NCBI GenBank assembly: GCA_937919075.1
Contig: CALFOF010000146.1
Coordinates: 1-7,612 of the forward strand
DNA length: 7,612 bases
Direction of reading: 5' to 3'
DNA from: an uncultured Cyanobium sp.
Lineage (GTDB): Bacteria > Cyanobacteriota > Cyanobacteriia > PCC-6307 > Cyanobiaceae
Every line of letters begins with the position of its first letter. Within the stretch, counting starts at the first letter, position 1. Position numbers and translations under genes: made by a program. Below the pieces are notes generated by a model, which saw only the letters and a program-made list of their open reading frames with translations, was not told the origin of the DNA and did not search any database. Positions 1 through 6,566 of the stretch are shown in pieces.

Positions 1-14
1 CACACTCCCCGCCC

Positions 15-818
15 TTACCTCGCAATCAAGGCTTCTGCCCACGGGGCGAAGCGCGCTAACTGCTCTGGATTGCTGGCAGCGAGCACGGGAAAGTCTGTGC
101 TGGCAAGGCTTTCGCCGCTGAGGAGCAGTTCGGGGCTGCGCTGCAGCCACTGCAGTGAGCAGCCCAGCTCCGTGAGCACCAGCCAGGCGGCTGCCAGGTC
201 CCAGATCTTCGGCGTGGCCTCCAGGGCTGAGACGGTCTGGCCCATCGCCACACTGACGAGGTTCAAGCTGGCCACACCGAGCAGGCGGATCTTGCCGGGG
301 AATCTCCGGTCGGGAAGCTTCTGCAGCACGCCAATCGACCGGCTGCAGAGGGACGCGCAGCCGGTCTGCAGCTGCTGGGCGGACGGGGGCAAGAGGGGTT
401 TGCCATTGCGCCAGGCCCCCTGACCCCGCACCGCCACGATGCGTTGCCGCAGGGGAGGCACATCAAGCAGGGCCAACACGGGAACGCCCGCCTCAAAGCG
501 GGCCATCGATATGGCCCAGTAGGGGATGCCCGCCGCGAAGTTGGTGGTGCCATCAAGGGGATCCACCACCCAGAACGCCTCTGTGGCTGGGACGAGGTGC
601 CGCCCCTCCTCGCTCAGCACTCCCTCACCGGGATAGAGCTCAGCGAGACCCTGCACCAGCGTCTCGTCACTCCAGCGATCGCAGGCGGTGATCAAGCTGC
701 CATCGGCCTTGGCTTCTGATGCCATGTGGCCAAAATCGTGGCGCTGTCTCTCGGCCACCGCATCGAGCAGGGACGTGAGCCGCAGCGCTTCCGCCGGCAA
801 CGCGTGGGCAACGGTCAT
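15..818 (-). CDS. Inositol monophosphatase family protein
   Basis: A 267-residue soluble protein of the Mg2+-dependent inositol monophosphatase superfamily, which removes phosphate from small sugar or polyol phosphates. Motif A is clear at residues 84-93 (VVDPLDGTTN), giving metal ligands D86 and D89 and the phosphate-binding GTT. E70/E71 in LSEE matches the upstream metal-binding glutamate. Motif B is at 206-210 (WDLAA), with D207 as the expected third metal aspartate. The catalytic set therefore looks complete, and the length is normal for the family. The ATG start overlaps the stop of the upstream transporter gene in an ATGA, so translation is probably coupled; it is the last visible gene of the cluster. 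The substrate cannot be read from sequence: inositol-1-phosphate, histidinol-phosphate (HisN-like), fructose bisphosphate or PAP are all possible in this superfamily. The family call is secure; the specific function is not. Confidence 0.93.
   Translation of the reverse strand: MTVAHALPAEALRLTSLLDAVAERQRHDFGHMASEAKADGSLITACDRWSDETLVQGLAELYPGEGVLSEEGRHLVPATEAFWVVDPLDGTTNFAAGIPYWAISMARFEAGVPVLALLDVPPLRQRIVAVRGQGAWRNGKPLLPPSAQQLQTGCASLCSRSIGVLQKLPDRRFPGKIRLLGVASLNLVSVAMGQTVSALEATPKIWDLAAAWLVLTELGCSLQWLQRSPELLLSGESLASTDFPVLAASNPEQLARFAPWAEALIAR
675..682. repeat. HIP1 octamer GCGATCGC
   Basis: Perfect cyanobacterial HIP1 palindrome inside the phosphatase gene. It is one of five in the window. Confidence 0.9.
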
Positions 819-2236
819 CCGAGCTCCATGGCAAGCACCTGGGTAAGGCTGCGGCTGGTGTCCTCACGGAACCGGTGCAGATTGACGCGGCTGAGCATCA
901 GCAGGGCGGCCAGTGCCACCAACGCCTCGATGCCAAGCACCAGAGCAAAGGGGGGGAACGCTCCCTGAGCGGGGAAAAGAGCCCGACCAAGGTCGAGCAG
1001 ACCACCGCCGAGCAACTTGGCGATGGCCCTGGAAAACGCCTGCGCCAGACCCCACACCCCAACAAAGGTGCCGGCCGCCTCGGGCAAGGTGAGATCAAGC
1101 ATCAAGCAAAGCGCGCTGTTGGTTCCGATGCCGGAAGCCAGACCGAACAGAATCATCAGCCCTTGCAGAACAGCAACCCGGGCGGTGAAACCGGCCAGCA
1201 GCAGCAGCAGCAGGGAGATCAGGATCAGCCGGCAGCCAAGCCGGGCCGCCCCGAACTTGCCCAGGACAGGCACGATCCACAAACCGGCCAGCAGCAAGCC
1301 CACCAACGTGCCGGAACCCCAGAGCGCATTGAGCGATGCGGTGGCGGCGATGGGCATCCCGAATACATCGGCGCCATAGCTTTCCAGGATCGGGTCCTGA
1401 AGGAACAGGGCCAGGGTGAACAGGATCAAGAAGGTGAAGAAGATCGCCACCTGCGCGCTTGATCGGATCAGGCGCCAAGCGCGCGCCGGGGTGATGGCGT
1501 CGTCGCGGTCGACGGCAACGCTCAGCGATTCACCAACGCTGGCGGGCTCGATCCCCCAGGTGGCCACGAGCGTGAGCAGGAACACCACCCCGGCCGAGCG
1601 CACCATGAAAGGGCCAAGAACCGCTTCGAGGGTGGCCCGATCGGTGATGCCATCAAGGCCCCTGAGGCTCAGCGAAATGGCAATGGCACCGATCACGATG
1701 CCGATGGTGAGCATGCACCAGATAATGCTCACCGCCCGGGGGCGTTCCTGCTCCTCGGTGCGGTCGATCACCAGGGCCAGGTAAGGAGTGGTGGACATGG
1801 ACACGGCCAGGCCATAGAAGGCGAACAGACCGCACAACAGCACGATCCCCAGGATCACCCCCTCGCCACCAGGGCTGTCCCTGGCCTCCGCCAGACGGAA
1901 GATCAACGGCACCACCAACACCGCCAGAGAGCAGAAACAGGCGCTGCCCACCCAGATGTAAGGGGTGCGATGGCGGCCGGCGATGGCATGGCGGTCGGAG
2001 ATCTGGCCGAACAGGATGCGCGACGGGGCGACAAACTGCTCAAAAGCCAGCGCCCCGCCCACCAACAAACCTGGGAAGCCCAGTTCACTGAGCATGACCC
2101 GGTTCAGCAGCCCCGCAAACACGACCGCCAGGAAGCCGAGCGATCCCTGAAACAGACCCAGCCTGACTGTGGTGACAAAGGAAAGGCCTGGCCGCGCCGT
2201 CGCTGCTGGGGTCATCCGAGTGGTCGGCGACGACAC
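815..2236 (-). CDS. PucC-like BCD-family MFS transporter
   Basis: A polytopic inner-membrane or thylakoid protein of about 473 residues, of the bacteriochlorophyll-delivery (BCD/PucC/LhaA) branch of the major facilitator superfamily. Members assist light-harvesting and chlorophyll-protein assembly; the cargo in cyanobacteria is not firmly known. Numbering from the start used here, the family-type N-terminal block (LNRVMLSELGFPGLLVGG) lies at 44-61. An MFS loop with SDRHAIAGRHRTPYIWVG follows at 80-97, and the diagnostic QDPILESYGADVFGMP is at 280-295. Many hydrophobic stretches are compatible with 12 helices. Start choice: this GTG has AAGG at 2242-2245, 5 nt upstream. An in-frame ATG at 2215 (466 aa) is the main alternative. 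A longer reading from a GTG at 2308 would run 26 nt into tolC and add residues unlike the family. The gene begins about 46 nt after tolC and overlaps the phosphatase gene by 4 nt. Family call firm, start uncertain. Confidence 0.9.
   Translation of the reverse strand: MSSPTTRMTPAATARPGLSFVTTVRLGLFQGSLGFLAVVFAGLLNRVMLSELGFPGLLVGGALAFEQFVAPSRILFGQISDRHAIAGRHRTPYIWVGSACFCSLAVLVVPLIFRLAEARDSPGGEGVILGIVLLCGLFAFYGLAVSMSTTPYLALVIDRTEEQERPRAVSIIWCMLTIGIVIGAIAISLSLRGLDGITDRATLEAVLGPFMVRSAGVVFLLTLVATWGIEPASVGESLSVAVDRDDAITPARAWRLIRSSAQVAIFFTFLILFTLALFLQDPILESYGADVFGMPIAATASLNALWGSGTLVGLLLAGLWIVPVLGKFGAARLGCRLILISLLLLLLAGFTARVAVLQGLMILFGLASGIGTNSALCLMLDLTLPEAAGTFVGVWGLAQAFSRAIAKLLGGGLLDLGRALFPAQGAFPPFALVLGIEALVALAALLMLSRVNLHRFREDTSRSLTQVLAMELG
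1196..1213. repeat. (CAG)6 / (CTG)6 microsatellite
   Basis: Six tandem CTG codons on the minus strand encode Leu342-Leu347 in a transmembrane helix of the BCD transporter (numbered from the GTG start). Gain or loss of a unit would keep the frame and only change helix length. Confidence 0.9.
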
Positions 2237-2241
2237 CGTGA

Positions 2242-2245
2242 CCTT
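2242..2245 (-). promoter_or_regulatory. Shine-Dalgarno-like AAGG before the BCD transporter
   Basis: On the minus strand AAGG lies 5 nt before an in-frame GTG at 2236. It is the only purine-rich, well-spaced site near the candidate starts. The ATG at 2215 is preceded by pyrimidine- and C-rich sequence. This is the reason for choosing the GTG. Confidence 0.45.
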
Positions 2246-2282
2246 ATCAACGGAAACAAGACAGCCAACGGGAAAGCGGCAT

Positions 2283-4082
2283 TCAGCGGGAAAGCGGAAC
2301 CCCGCCACCGGGGCCGCGGACCTCCGCCTGGCAAGCCGGTTGCAGCGGCTGGGGATCGATCGAAATCTGGGTGGCGGGATCAGCTGCGGGTTTGACGGCT
2401 GTCAGAGCCGGGGGCTTGCAGAAGGCCACCTGATCGAGGCCCGTGCGCCGGCGCAGTTCCGCCAGTCGCTTGTTGTAGTCGGTGACAGCGGTGGCATACC
2501 GCACCTCTGCCTGAGTGAGGTCGCGCTGGCTGTCGACCACTTCCCGCTGGGTGGTGACACCGGCTTGAAAGCGCAGCCGGGCCAACCGCAGCGCTTCACG
2601 GGAAGAGATCACCTCCCGGGATGTGGTGGTGATGTCGCGATTGTTCTGCAGCAGCTGATAGAAGCTGGTTTCCACCTCAAAGCGGATCGAGTCCCGCCGG
2701 CTGGCGAAGTTGAAGCGGTTCTGCTCCGCCACCTGCTTCTGCTGACGGAATTCGGCAGCGGCGCGCCCGCCATCGAACAGCGTCCAGCGGAGGTTAAGGC
2801 CGATGGCGTTGTCGAGGGAGTAGGCGTAGTTGTCGAAGTTGATCGACTGTCCATCAGGGACGTTGGTCTGGCCATTGTTGCGGTCCCAGCCGAAGTTGTT
2901 GACGATGCTGAGAAATGGCTGGGTCGCGCCGAGGGACGCATTGGCGTTGCTGTTGGCGATCGAGATGTCAAGCAACACCTGATCGAGCTCCTCGCGGAAG
3001 GCGAAGGCCGCCACGATGCTCTCCTGCAGAGAGGGGATCCAGGTGGCCAGCACCCGCGCAGGCTCCTTGGCCGTGGGTGTGACGTCCTGAGGGAGATCGA
3101 GCAGGGCGGCCAGGCTGCGGCGGGCGATCGCCTGGGAGGACAACTGGTTGGTGAGGAGTTGCTGGTCGCGAGCGAGCTGGGTTTCCGCCTGCAGCACATC
3201 CAGCTTGGTGGACACACCAGCCTGGAAGCGGGCACGGGCATCTTTGAGGCTGACGAGCGAGGCCCGCACGGATTCCTGACCGATTCGGACCCCCTCATCG
3301 CTGAGCTGGAGGTCGAAGTAGGCCTGGGCAGCCTGCAGGCGCAGATCCCGCAGAGCAATCAGGTATTGGTTCTGGGCTTTCTCGAAGTTGTCGCGGGCGG
3401 CGGCGATCTGGGGAACACGCTGGGGGTTGATCAGATCCCAGTTGATGCCGATGTTCATCGCTGCACCCACCAGTGCGCCACGGGTGGCACCGGTTGGAGC
3501 GAACAATCCCGTGGAGGAGTTCTGGAAGCTGTAGTTGTTGCGCAGCGCCGGAAAGTTGTTCTGAGTGGTGAGGTTGATGGTGGGGTACCAAGCCGAGATC
3601 TGAGCCCGAAGGTTCGACTGGGCCTGGTCCACCTGCGAAGCAACCGCCTTCAGGTTGGGGTTGTTCACCTCTGCCAGGGTTTCCACCTCCTGCAACCCCA
3701 GCGGACGCAGCTGCTGGATCCGAACCTGGGCGGGCCGATCGGGCAGCGCCAAGGAGGGGGGGGCGAGCAGCGGTTGGAGCGCTTCGGGCAACTGACGCAC
3801 CGCCGGCGCGAGCACCGAGGGATCGGAGCGGGGGCGATCGCCCTTGAGCTCGGTGGCCAGGGGCAGAGCACTGGAACCGGCGGCGGCAGACGGGGCGGCA
3901 GCGTGGGCCGAAGGATCACCAGCAGCCGCGGTGGTTGGCTCAGCCGCCTTGGCGGGCTGCTGGGCAACGGCGTTGGAGTCGGCCGGCTGGGCTGCGGAGC
4001 CCTGGGCAAGAGATGGACGTGCACCGAGCGGAAGGCAAACCATCCCTGCCAGAGCACAGGAAGCAAGGAGGGAAGGGCGCAC
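2283..4082 (-). CDS. TolC family outer-membrane efflux protein
   Basis: A 599-residue TolC-type outer-membrane channel subunit, expected to trimerise and connect with inner-membrane exporters (RND, ABC or type I secretion). The start is GTG: it is the first start after an in-frame TAG at 4095-4097. Residues 1-26 form a signal peptide with probable cleavage after SLA. Residues 27 to about 110 are an Ala/Pro/Ser-rich, low-complexity linker. The TolC fold follows, with its typical internal duplication: RFQAGVSTKLDVLQAETQLA at 286-305 and RFQAGVTTQREVVDSQRDLT at 504-523. The WDLINP and WTLFDGG segments fit the beta-barrel strands that enter each repeat. The mature protein has only two cysteines, C555 and C584, both in the C-terminal tail. 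The gene lies 29 nt after the radical SAM gene. Its cargo is unknown; Synechocystis Slr1270 and Anabaena HgdD are the best-known cyanobacterial relatives by family. Confidence 0.95.
   Translation of the reverse strand: MRPSLLASCALAGMVCLPLGARPSLAQGSAAQPADSNAVAQQPAKAAEPTTAAAGDPSAHAAAPSAAAGSSALPLATELKGDRPRSDPSVLAPAVRQLPEALQPLLAPPSLALPDRPAQVRIQQLRPLGLQEVETLAEVNNPNLKAVASQVDQAQSNLRAQISAWYPTINLTTQNNFPALRNNYSFQNSSTGLFAPTGATRGALVGAAMNIGINWDLINPQRVPQIAAARDNFEKAQNQYLIALRDLRLQAAQAYFDLQLSDEGVRIGQESVRASLVSLKDARARFQAGVSTKLDVLQAETQLARDQQLLTNQLSSQAIARRSLAALLDLPQDVTPTAKEPARVLATWIPSLQESIVAAFAFREELDQVLLDISIANSNANASLGATQPFLSIVNNFGWDRNNGQTNVPDGQSINFDNYAYSLDNAIGLNLRWTLFDGGRAAAEFRQQKQVAEQNRFNFASRRDSIRFEVETSFYQLLQNNRDITTTSREVISSREALRLARLRFQAGVTTQREVVDSQRDLTQAEVRYATAVTDYNKRLAELRRRTGLDQVAFCKPPALTAVKPAADPATQISIDPQPLQPACQAEVRGPGGGVPLSR
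3124..3131. repeat. HIP1 octamer GCGATCGC
   Basis: Perfect HIP1 site in tolC, extended to the 10-bp palindrome GGCGATCGCC at 3123-3132. Confidence 0.9.
3756..3763. repeat. G8/C8 homopolymer tract inside tolC
   Basis: Eight consecutive G on the plus strand are read as C8 in tolC codons 107-109 (Ala-Pro-Pro). A one-base slip would shift the frame just before the TolC fold begins. The tract is also a common place for sequencing error, although the frame is intact here. Confidence 0.9.
3834..3841. repeat. HIP1 octamer GCGATCGC
   Basis: Perfect HIP1 site in the linker-coding part of tolC, extended to a 12-bp palindrome at 3832-3843. Confidence 0.9.
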
Positions 4083-4111
4083 GCGGTGTGAGTCCTAGTG
4101 GTTGCCCGAGC

Positions 4112-5500
4112 TTAAGGAAGAAGGGAGAGCGCGCCGACACAGGCAGACACGAAATCATCTGCCCCATCCACGACGCGGATCGGCACCCCGAGACGGTCCT
4201 CGATCTCGCGCAAGGGAAGATCGTCGAGAAACACCGGCTCTCCTTGGCGCAGCATCACCCCGGGCAGCAGCAGAATCTCGCCGAGATCCGCCCCGGCCAG
4301 GCCCGCCAGCAGATCTGAACCTGTGAGCAGGCCAGTGACCACCAGATCCTGCCCCCAGTAGGGGCTGGGCAGGCCGTGCAGGTACACCTGCAGCCCCTGA
4401 ACCGCGTTGAGCCGCTCCACCACAGGGAGAAGCGCGCCGCCCACAAGGCCACCCACCACCCAACTGACGCGCCGTGGAACAGGCAGCCGCTTCGGCAAGG
4501 TGGTAGTGGCCTGATCCAGCGCTTCGAGGAAGGCGCGAATGCTGCCGACGCCGTTCTCCTGCTGCGGCAGATCCTCGTAGTTGACGCGCTCCGGCAGGGG
4601 CAGACCTGCCATCAGGTACCACTCATCGGAAAGCCAGGCGAAGCGGGTGTCGAGCCGCTGCTGAAAACCTTGCTGCAGGCTCTCCACCAAAGCAATCACC
4701 CTCCGGGCACAGGCAGGATCAACCGGTCTGAGGCCATCGCCGCTGGGGCGGAAGCGGGTGAGGCCGACCGGCACGACAGCCGCCGAAAGCACGGCAGGCC
4801 AGGGGCCCGACGCAAACCCCGCCAGATCCTGCAAGGTGCGCTCGAGTGCCGCACCATCGTTGAGACCCGGGCAGACCACCACCTGGGCGTGGATCTGCAG
4901 GCGGCGTTGGGCAAACCAGGCGAGCTGCTCCAACAGCAGGCCGGCACGCGGATTCACCAACAGGCGGCTGCGCAGGTCCGGGTCGGTGGCGTGGACGGAG
5001 ACGAACAACGGCGACAGCCGTTGCTGCTCAATCCGCTCCCAATCGGCGGCGGTGAGGTTGGTGAGGGTGAGGTACGAGCCGTAGAGAAAGCTGAGGCGGT
5101 AGTCGTCGTCCTTGAGGTAGAGGCTGCCGCGACGCCCCGGCGGCTGCTGGTCGATGAAACAGAACGGGCAATGGTTGTTGCACTGCCGCAGGCCATCGAA
5201 CAGCGCCTCGGTGAAGCCCAGCCCAAGCCCCTCATCAGCCTCCTTTTCCAGCTCCACCCGATGGCGCTCGCCGCCGGGATCCTCCACCTCCAGCACCAGT
5301 TCTTCTTCGCCCACCAGCACCTGCAGATCGATCAGGTCGCGTGGACGCACCCCGTTGATGCTCAGCAGCCGGTCACCGGGTTGAAAGCCCAGCTCTTCGC
5401 CGATCGAACCGGGCTCCACCGTGGCCACCACGGCGGGCTGGGGCTGACGGCCCGAGGTAGCATCGGCCAACGCCAGACCGACGGATGGTTCATTCCACAT
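4112..5500 (-). CDS. TIGR03279-type PDZ / radical SAM / DUF512 protein
   Basis: A 462-residue cytoplasmic protein of a conserved family with no established reaction, described in TIGRFAMs as a putative Fe-S oxidoreductase of cyanobacteria. Residues 22-60 form a PDZ-like domain (PGSIGEELGFQPGDRLLSING at 30-50). The [4Fe-4S] radical SAM cluster motif CxxxCxxC is at C107, C111 and C114 (CNNHCPFC), followed by family-typical YRLSFLYGSYLTLTN at 134-148. The C-terminal half (about 290-462) matches the DUF512 type, with LSDEWYLMAGLPLP at 290-303 and VVTGLLTGSDLL at 387-398. Unusually for radical SAM proteins, the PDZ and the cluster domain share one chain. The ATG start has no clear Shine-Dalgarno site, and a stem can form just upstream of it. 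The gene sits between uppP and tolC in the same direction. I recognise the family but cannot assign a substrate. Confidence 0.92.
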   Translation of the reverse strand: MWNEPSVGLALADATSGRQPQPAVVATVEPGSIGEELGFQPGDRLLSINGVRPRDLIDLQVLVGEEELVLEVEDPGGERHRVELEKEADEGLGLGFTEALFDGLRQCNNHCPFCFIDQQPPGRRGSLYLKDDDYRLSFLYGSYLTLTNLTAADWERIEQQRLSPLFVSVHATDPDLRSRLLVNPRAGLLLEQLAWFAQRRLQIHAQVVVCPGLNDGAALERTLQDLAGFASGPWPAVLSAAVVPVGLTRFRPSGDGLRPVDPACARRVIALVESLQQGFQQRLDTRFAWLSDEWYLMAGLPLPERVNYEDLPQQENGVGSIRAFLEALDQATTTLPKRLPVPRRVSWVVGGLVGGALLPVVERLNAVQGLQVYLHGLPSPYWGQDLVVTGLLTGSDLLAGLAGADLGEILLLPGVMLRQGEPVFLDDLPLREIEDRLGVPIRVVDGADDFVSACVGALSLLP

Positions 5501-5502
5501 CG

Positions 5503-5570
5503 GGAGCTGGACATCAGGCTCCAGTGTGGAACCCAGCAGGCAGGGCTGGGGGCCTTGCCTCCACAGCTCC
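5503..5570 (-). promoter_or_regulatory. Structured spacer between uppP and the radical SAM gene
   Basis: Three perfect inverted repeats nest in this 97-nt spacer: GGAGCTG (5503-5509) with CAGCTCC (5564-5570), TGTGGA (5525-5530) with TCCACA (5560-5565), and CCCAGC (5532-5537) with GCTGGG (5545-5550) around a 7-nt loop. The outer two share bases 5564-5565, so they compete or stack after trimming. In the mRNA the CAGCUCC arm ends 2 nt before the AUG of the radical SAM gene, and its partner is SD-like GGAG. No U-tract follows, so a classical terminator is unlikely. A translation-control, processing or attenuation role is inference. Confidence 0.4.
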
Positions 5571-5597
5571 GTTGAGATCAGCGCTGGGCAGCGTTGA

Positions 5598-6473
5598 TCA
5601 ATTCAGCAGGGCCGGGGCCGCCTGACGAGCCCACACCAGCAGCGCCACGCCGAAGACCAGCCGGTAGGCCACGAACACCCAGGTGCTGTGGGCCTGGAGG
5701 AAGCGGAGCAACCAGGCGATCGCCAGCCACGACACCACCGCCGCCGAGAAAATACCGACCAGCAATGGCAGAGGGCCAAGCGAAGCGCTGGCGACAAACG
5801 CCGACTTCAGCTCCACCAGCCCGGCCAGGGTGATCGCCGGAATGCCGAGCAAAAACGAAAAGCGCGCCGCCGCAGGGCGCTGCCAGCCATCGAACAGAGA
5901 GGCGGTGAGGGTGCTGCCGGATCGGGACACGCCCGGGATAATTGCCAGCATCTGCGCAAGCCCGACCACCAGGCCATCGACGGGGCGCACCTGGGGCAGT
6001 TCCTTGCGCCGGCGCCCCACCATTTCGGCGCAGGCCAGCAGCAGCGCCATCACGATCGAGACGATCGCAATCGAGGGGATACTGCGCAACACGGAGGTTT
6101 CGTAGCCGCTCCAGAAGCGCTTGATGGCGCCGCCGGCAGCCACGATCGGCAGGGTGCCGACAGCCATCGCCAAGCCCAGCCGGGCGGACGGATCGCGCCA
6201 TTGCCCATAACGAACGGCCCGGGACATGCCCGCCGCCACATCAAGTAGGTCACGACGGAAATACCCCACCACGGCGGCAATGCTGCCGAGCTGAATCACA
6301 GCCGTGACGGCGACGCCGGGGTCACCCCAGCCCAGCAGCACGGGCACGACTTTGAGATGGGCAGTGCTGCTGATCGGCAGGAACTCGGTCAGACCCTGGA
6401 CCACTCCCAGCACAAGAGCCTGCCAGCAGGCCTCCAGCAGTCCCGGTTCCTGGGATGCAAGGGCAGGAGGCAT
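5598..6473 (-). CDS. uppP: Undecaprenyl-diphosphatase (BacA/UppP)
   Basis: A 291-residue integral membrane enzyme that dephosphorylates undecaprenyl diphosphate, recycling the lipid carrier for peptidoglycan and other envelope glycans; it can confer bacitracin tolerance. Both signature motifs are present. QGLTEFLPISSTAHL at 26-40 carries the (E/Q)xxxE pattern (Q26, E30) plus S36 and H39. PGVSRSGST at 180-188 carries R184, equivalent to the catalytic arginine known from E. coli UppP. Multiple hydrophobic helices run to the C-terminus, and the length is normal for the family. I chose the ATG at 6473 because it puts the conserved domain about 20 residues from the start. A TTG at 6524 would add 17 residues with no family resemblance. 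It is the first gene of the minus-strand cluster and is divergent from the DUF3120 gene, 93 nt away. Confidence 0.95.
   Translation of the reverse strand: MPPALASQEPGLLEACWQALVLGVVQGLTEFLPISSTAHLKVVPVLLGWGDPGVAVTAVIQLGSIAAVVGYFRRDLLDVAAGMSRAVRYGQWRDPSARLGLAMAVGTLPIVAAGGAIKRFWSGYETSVLRSIPSIAIVSIVMALLLACAEMVGRRRKELPQVRPVDGLVVGLAQMLAIIPGVSRSGSTLTASLFDGWQRPAAARFSFLLGIPAITLAGLVELKSAFVASASLGPLPLLVGIFSAAVVSWLAIAWLLRFLQAHSTWVFVAYRLVFGVALLVWARQAAPALLN
5716..5723. repeat. HIP1 octamer GCGATCGC
   Basis: Perfect HIP1 site near the 3' end of uppP. Confidence 0.9.
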
Positions 6474-6566
6474 GGGGAGGGCCGTCAGGACATGGGGTGA
6501 CCTTATGGCGGACGGCTGCCGCAAGCCACCGAGCGATCCCCTAAGGTTGGCAATCTTTCTTCATAC
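6474..6566. promoter_or_regulatory. Divergent intergenic region uppP / DUF3120
   Basis: This 93-nt gap separates the divergent starts of uppP and the DUF3120 gene and so should hold promoters for both directions. The upstream half (6541-6566) is the most AT-rich stretch of the window. I could not identify a convincing -35/-10 pair with normal spacing on either strand, and neither gene has a good Shine-Dalgarno sequence. Confidence 0.4.

Noticed and set aside
875..1462. A Gln-rich 195-codon open frame opposite the BCD transporter
   Set aside because: The Gln run is the antisense reading of Leu codons, including the CTG repeat. It shows no protein family signal.
900..3113. A 14-bp direct repeat AGCAGGGCGGCCAG at 900-913 and 3100-3113
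   Set aside because: Both copies lie in coding sequence and encode similar Leu/Ala-rich runs in the same codons, so codon bias explains them.
4056..4082. Possible lipoprotein signal (LASC at residues 6-9) in TolC
   Set aside because: The hydrophobic segment before the cysteine is only a few residues, too short for a lipoprotein signal, and an in-frame stop prevents an upstream start. A type I signal peptide fits better.
2169..4091. A 640-codon open frame on the plus strand opposite tolC
   Set aside because: It lies fully antisense to a well-supported tolC gene. Its translation is low-complexity (Gly, Val, Gln, Arg rich) with no recognisable domain. Long antisense frames are common in GC-rich coding sequence.
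4376..5575. A 399-codon open frame on the plus strand opposite the radical SAM gene
   Set aside because: It is antisense to a gene with clear domains, is Gln/His/Ala rich and shows no motif. It is best explained as a GC-composition shadow.
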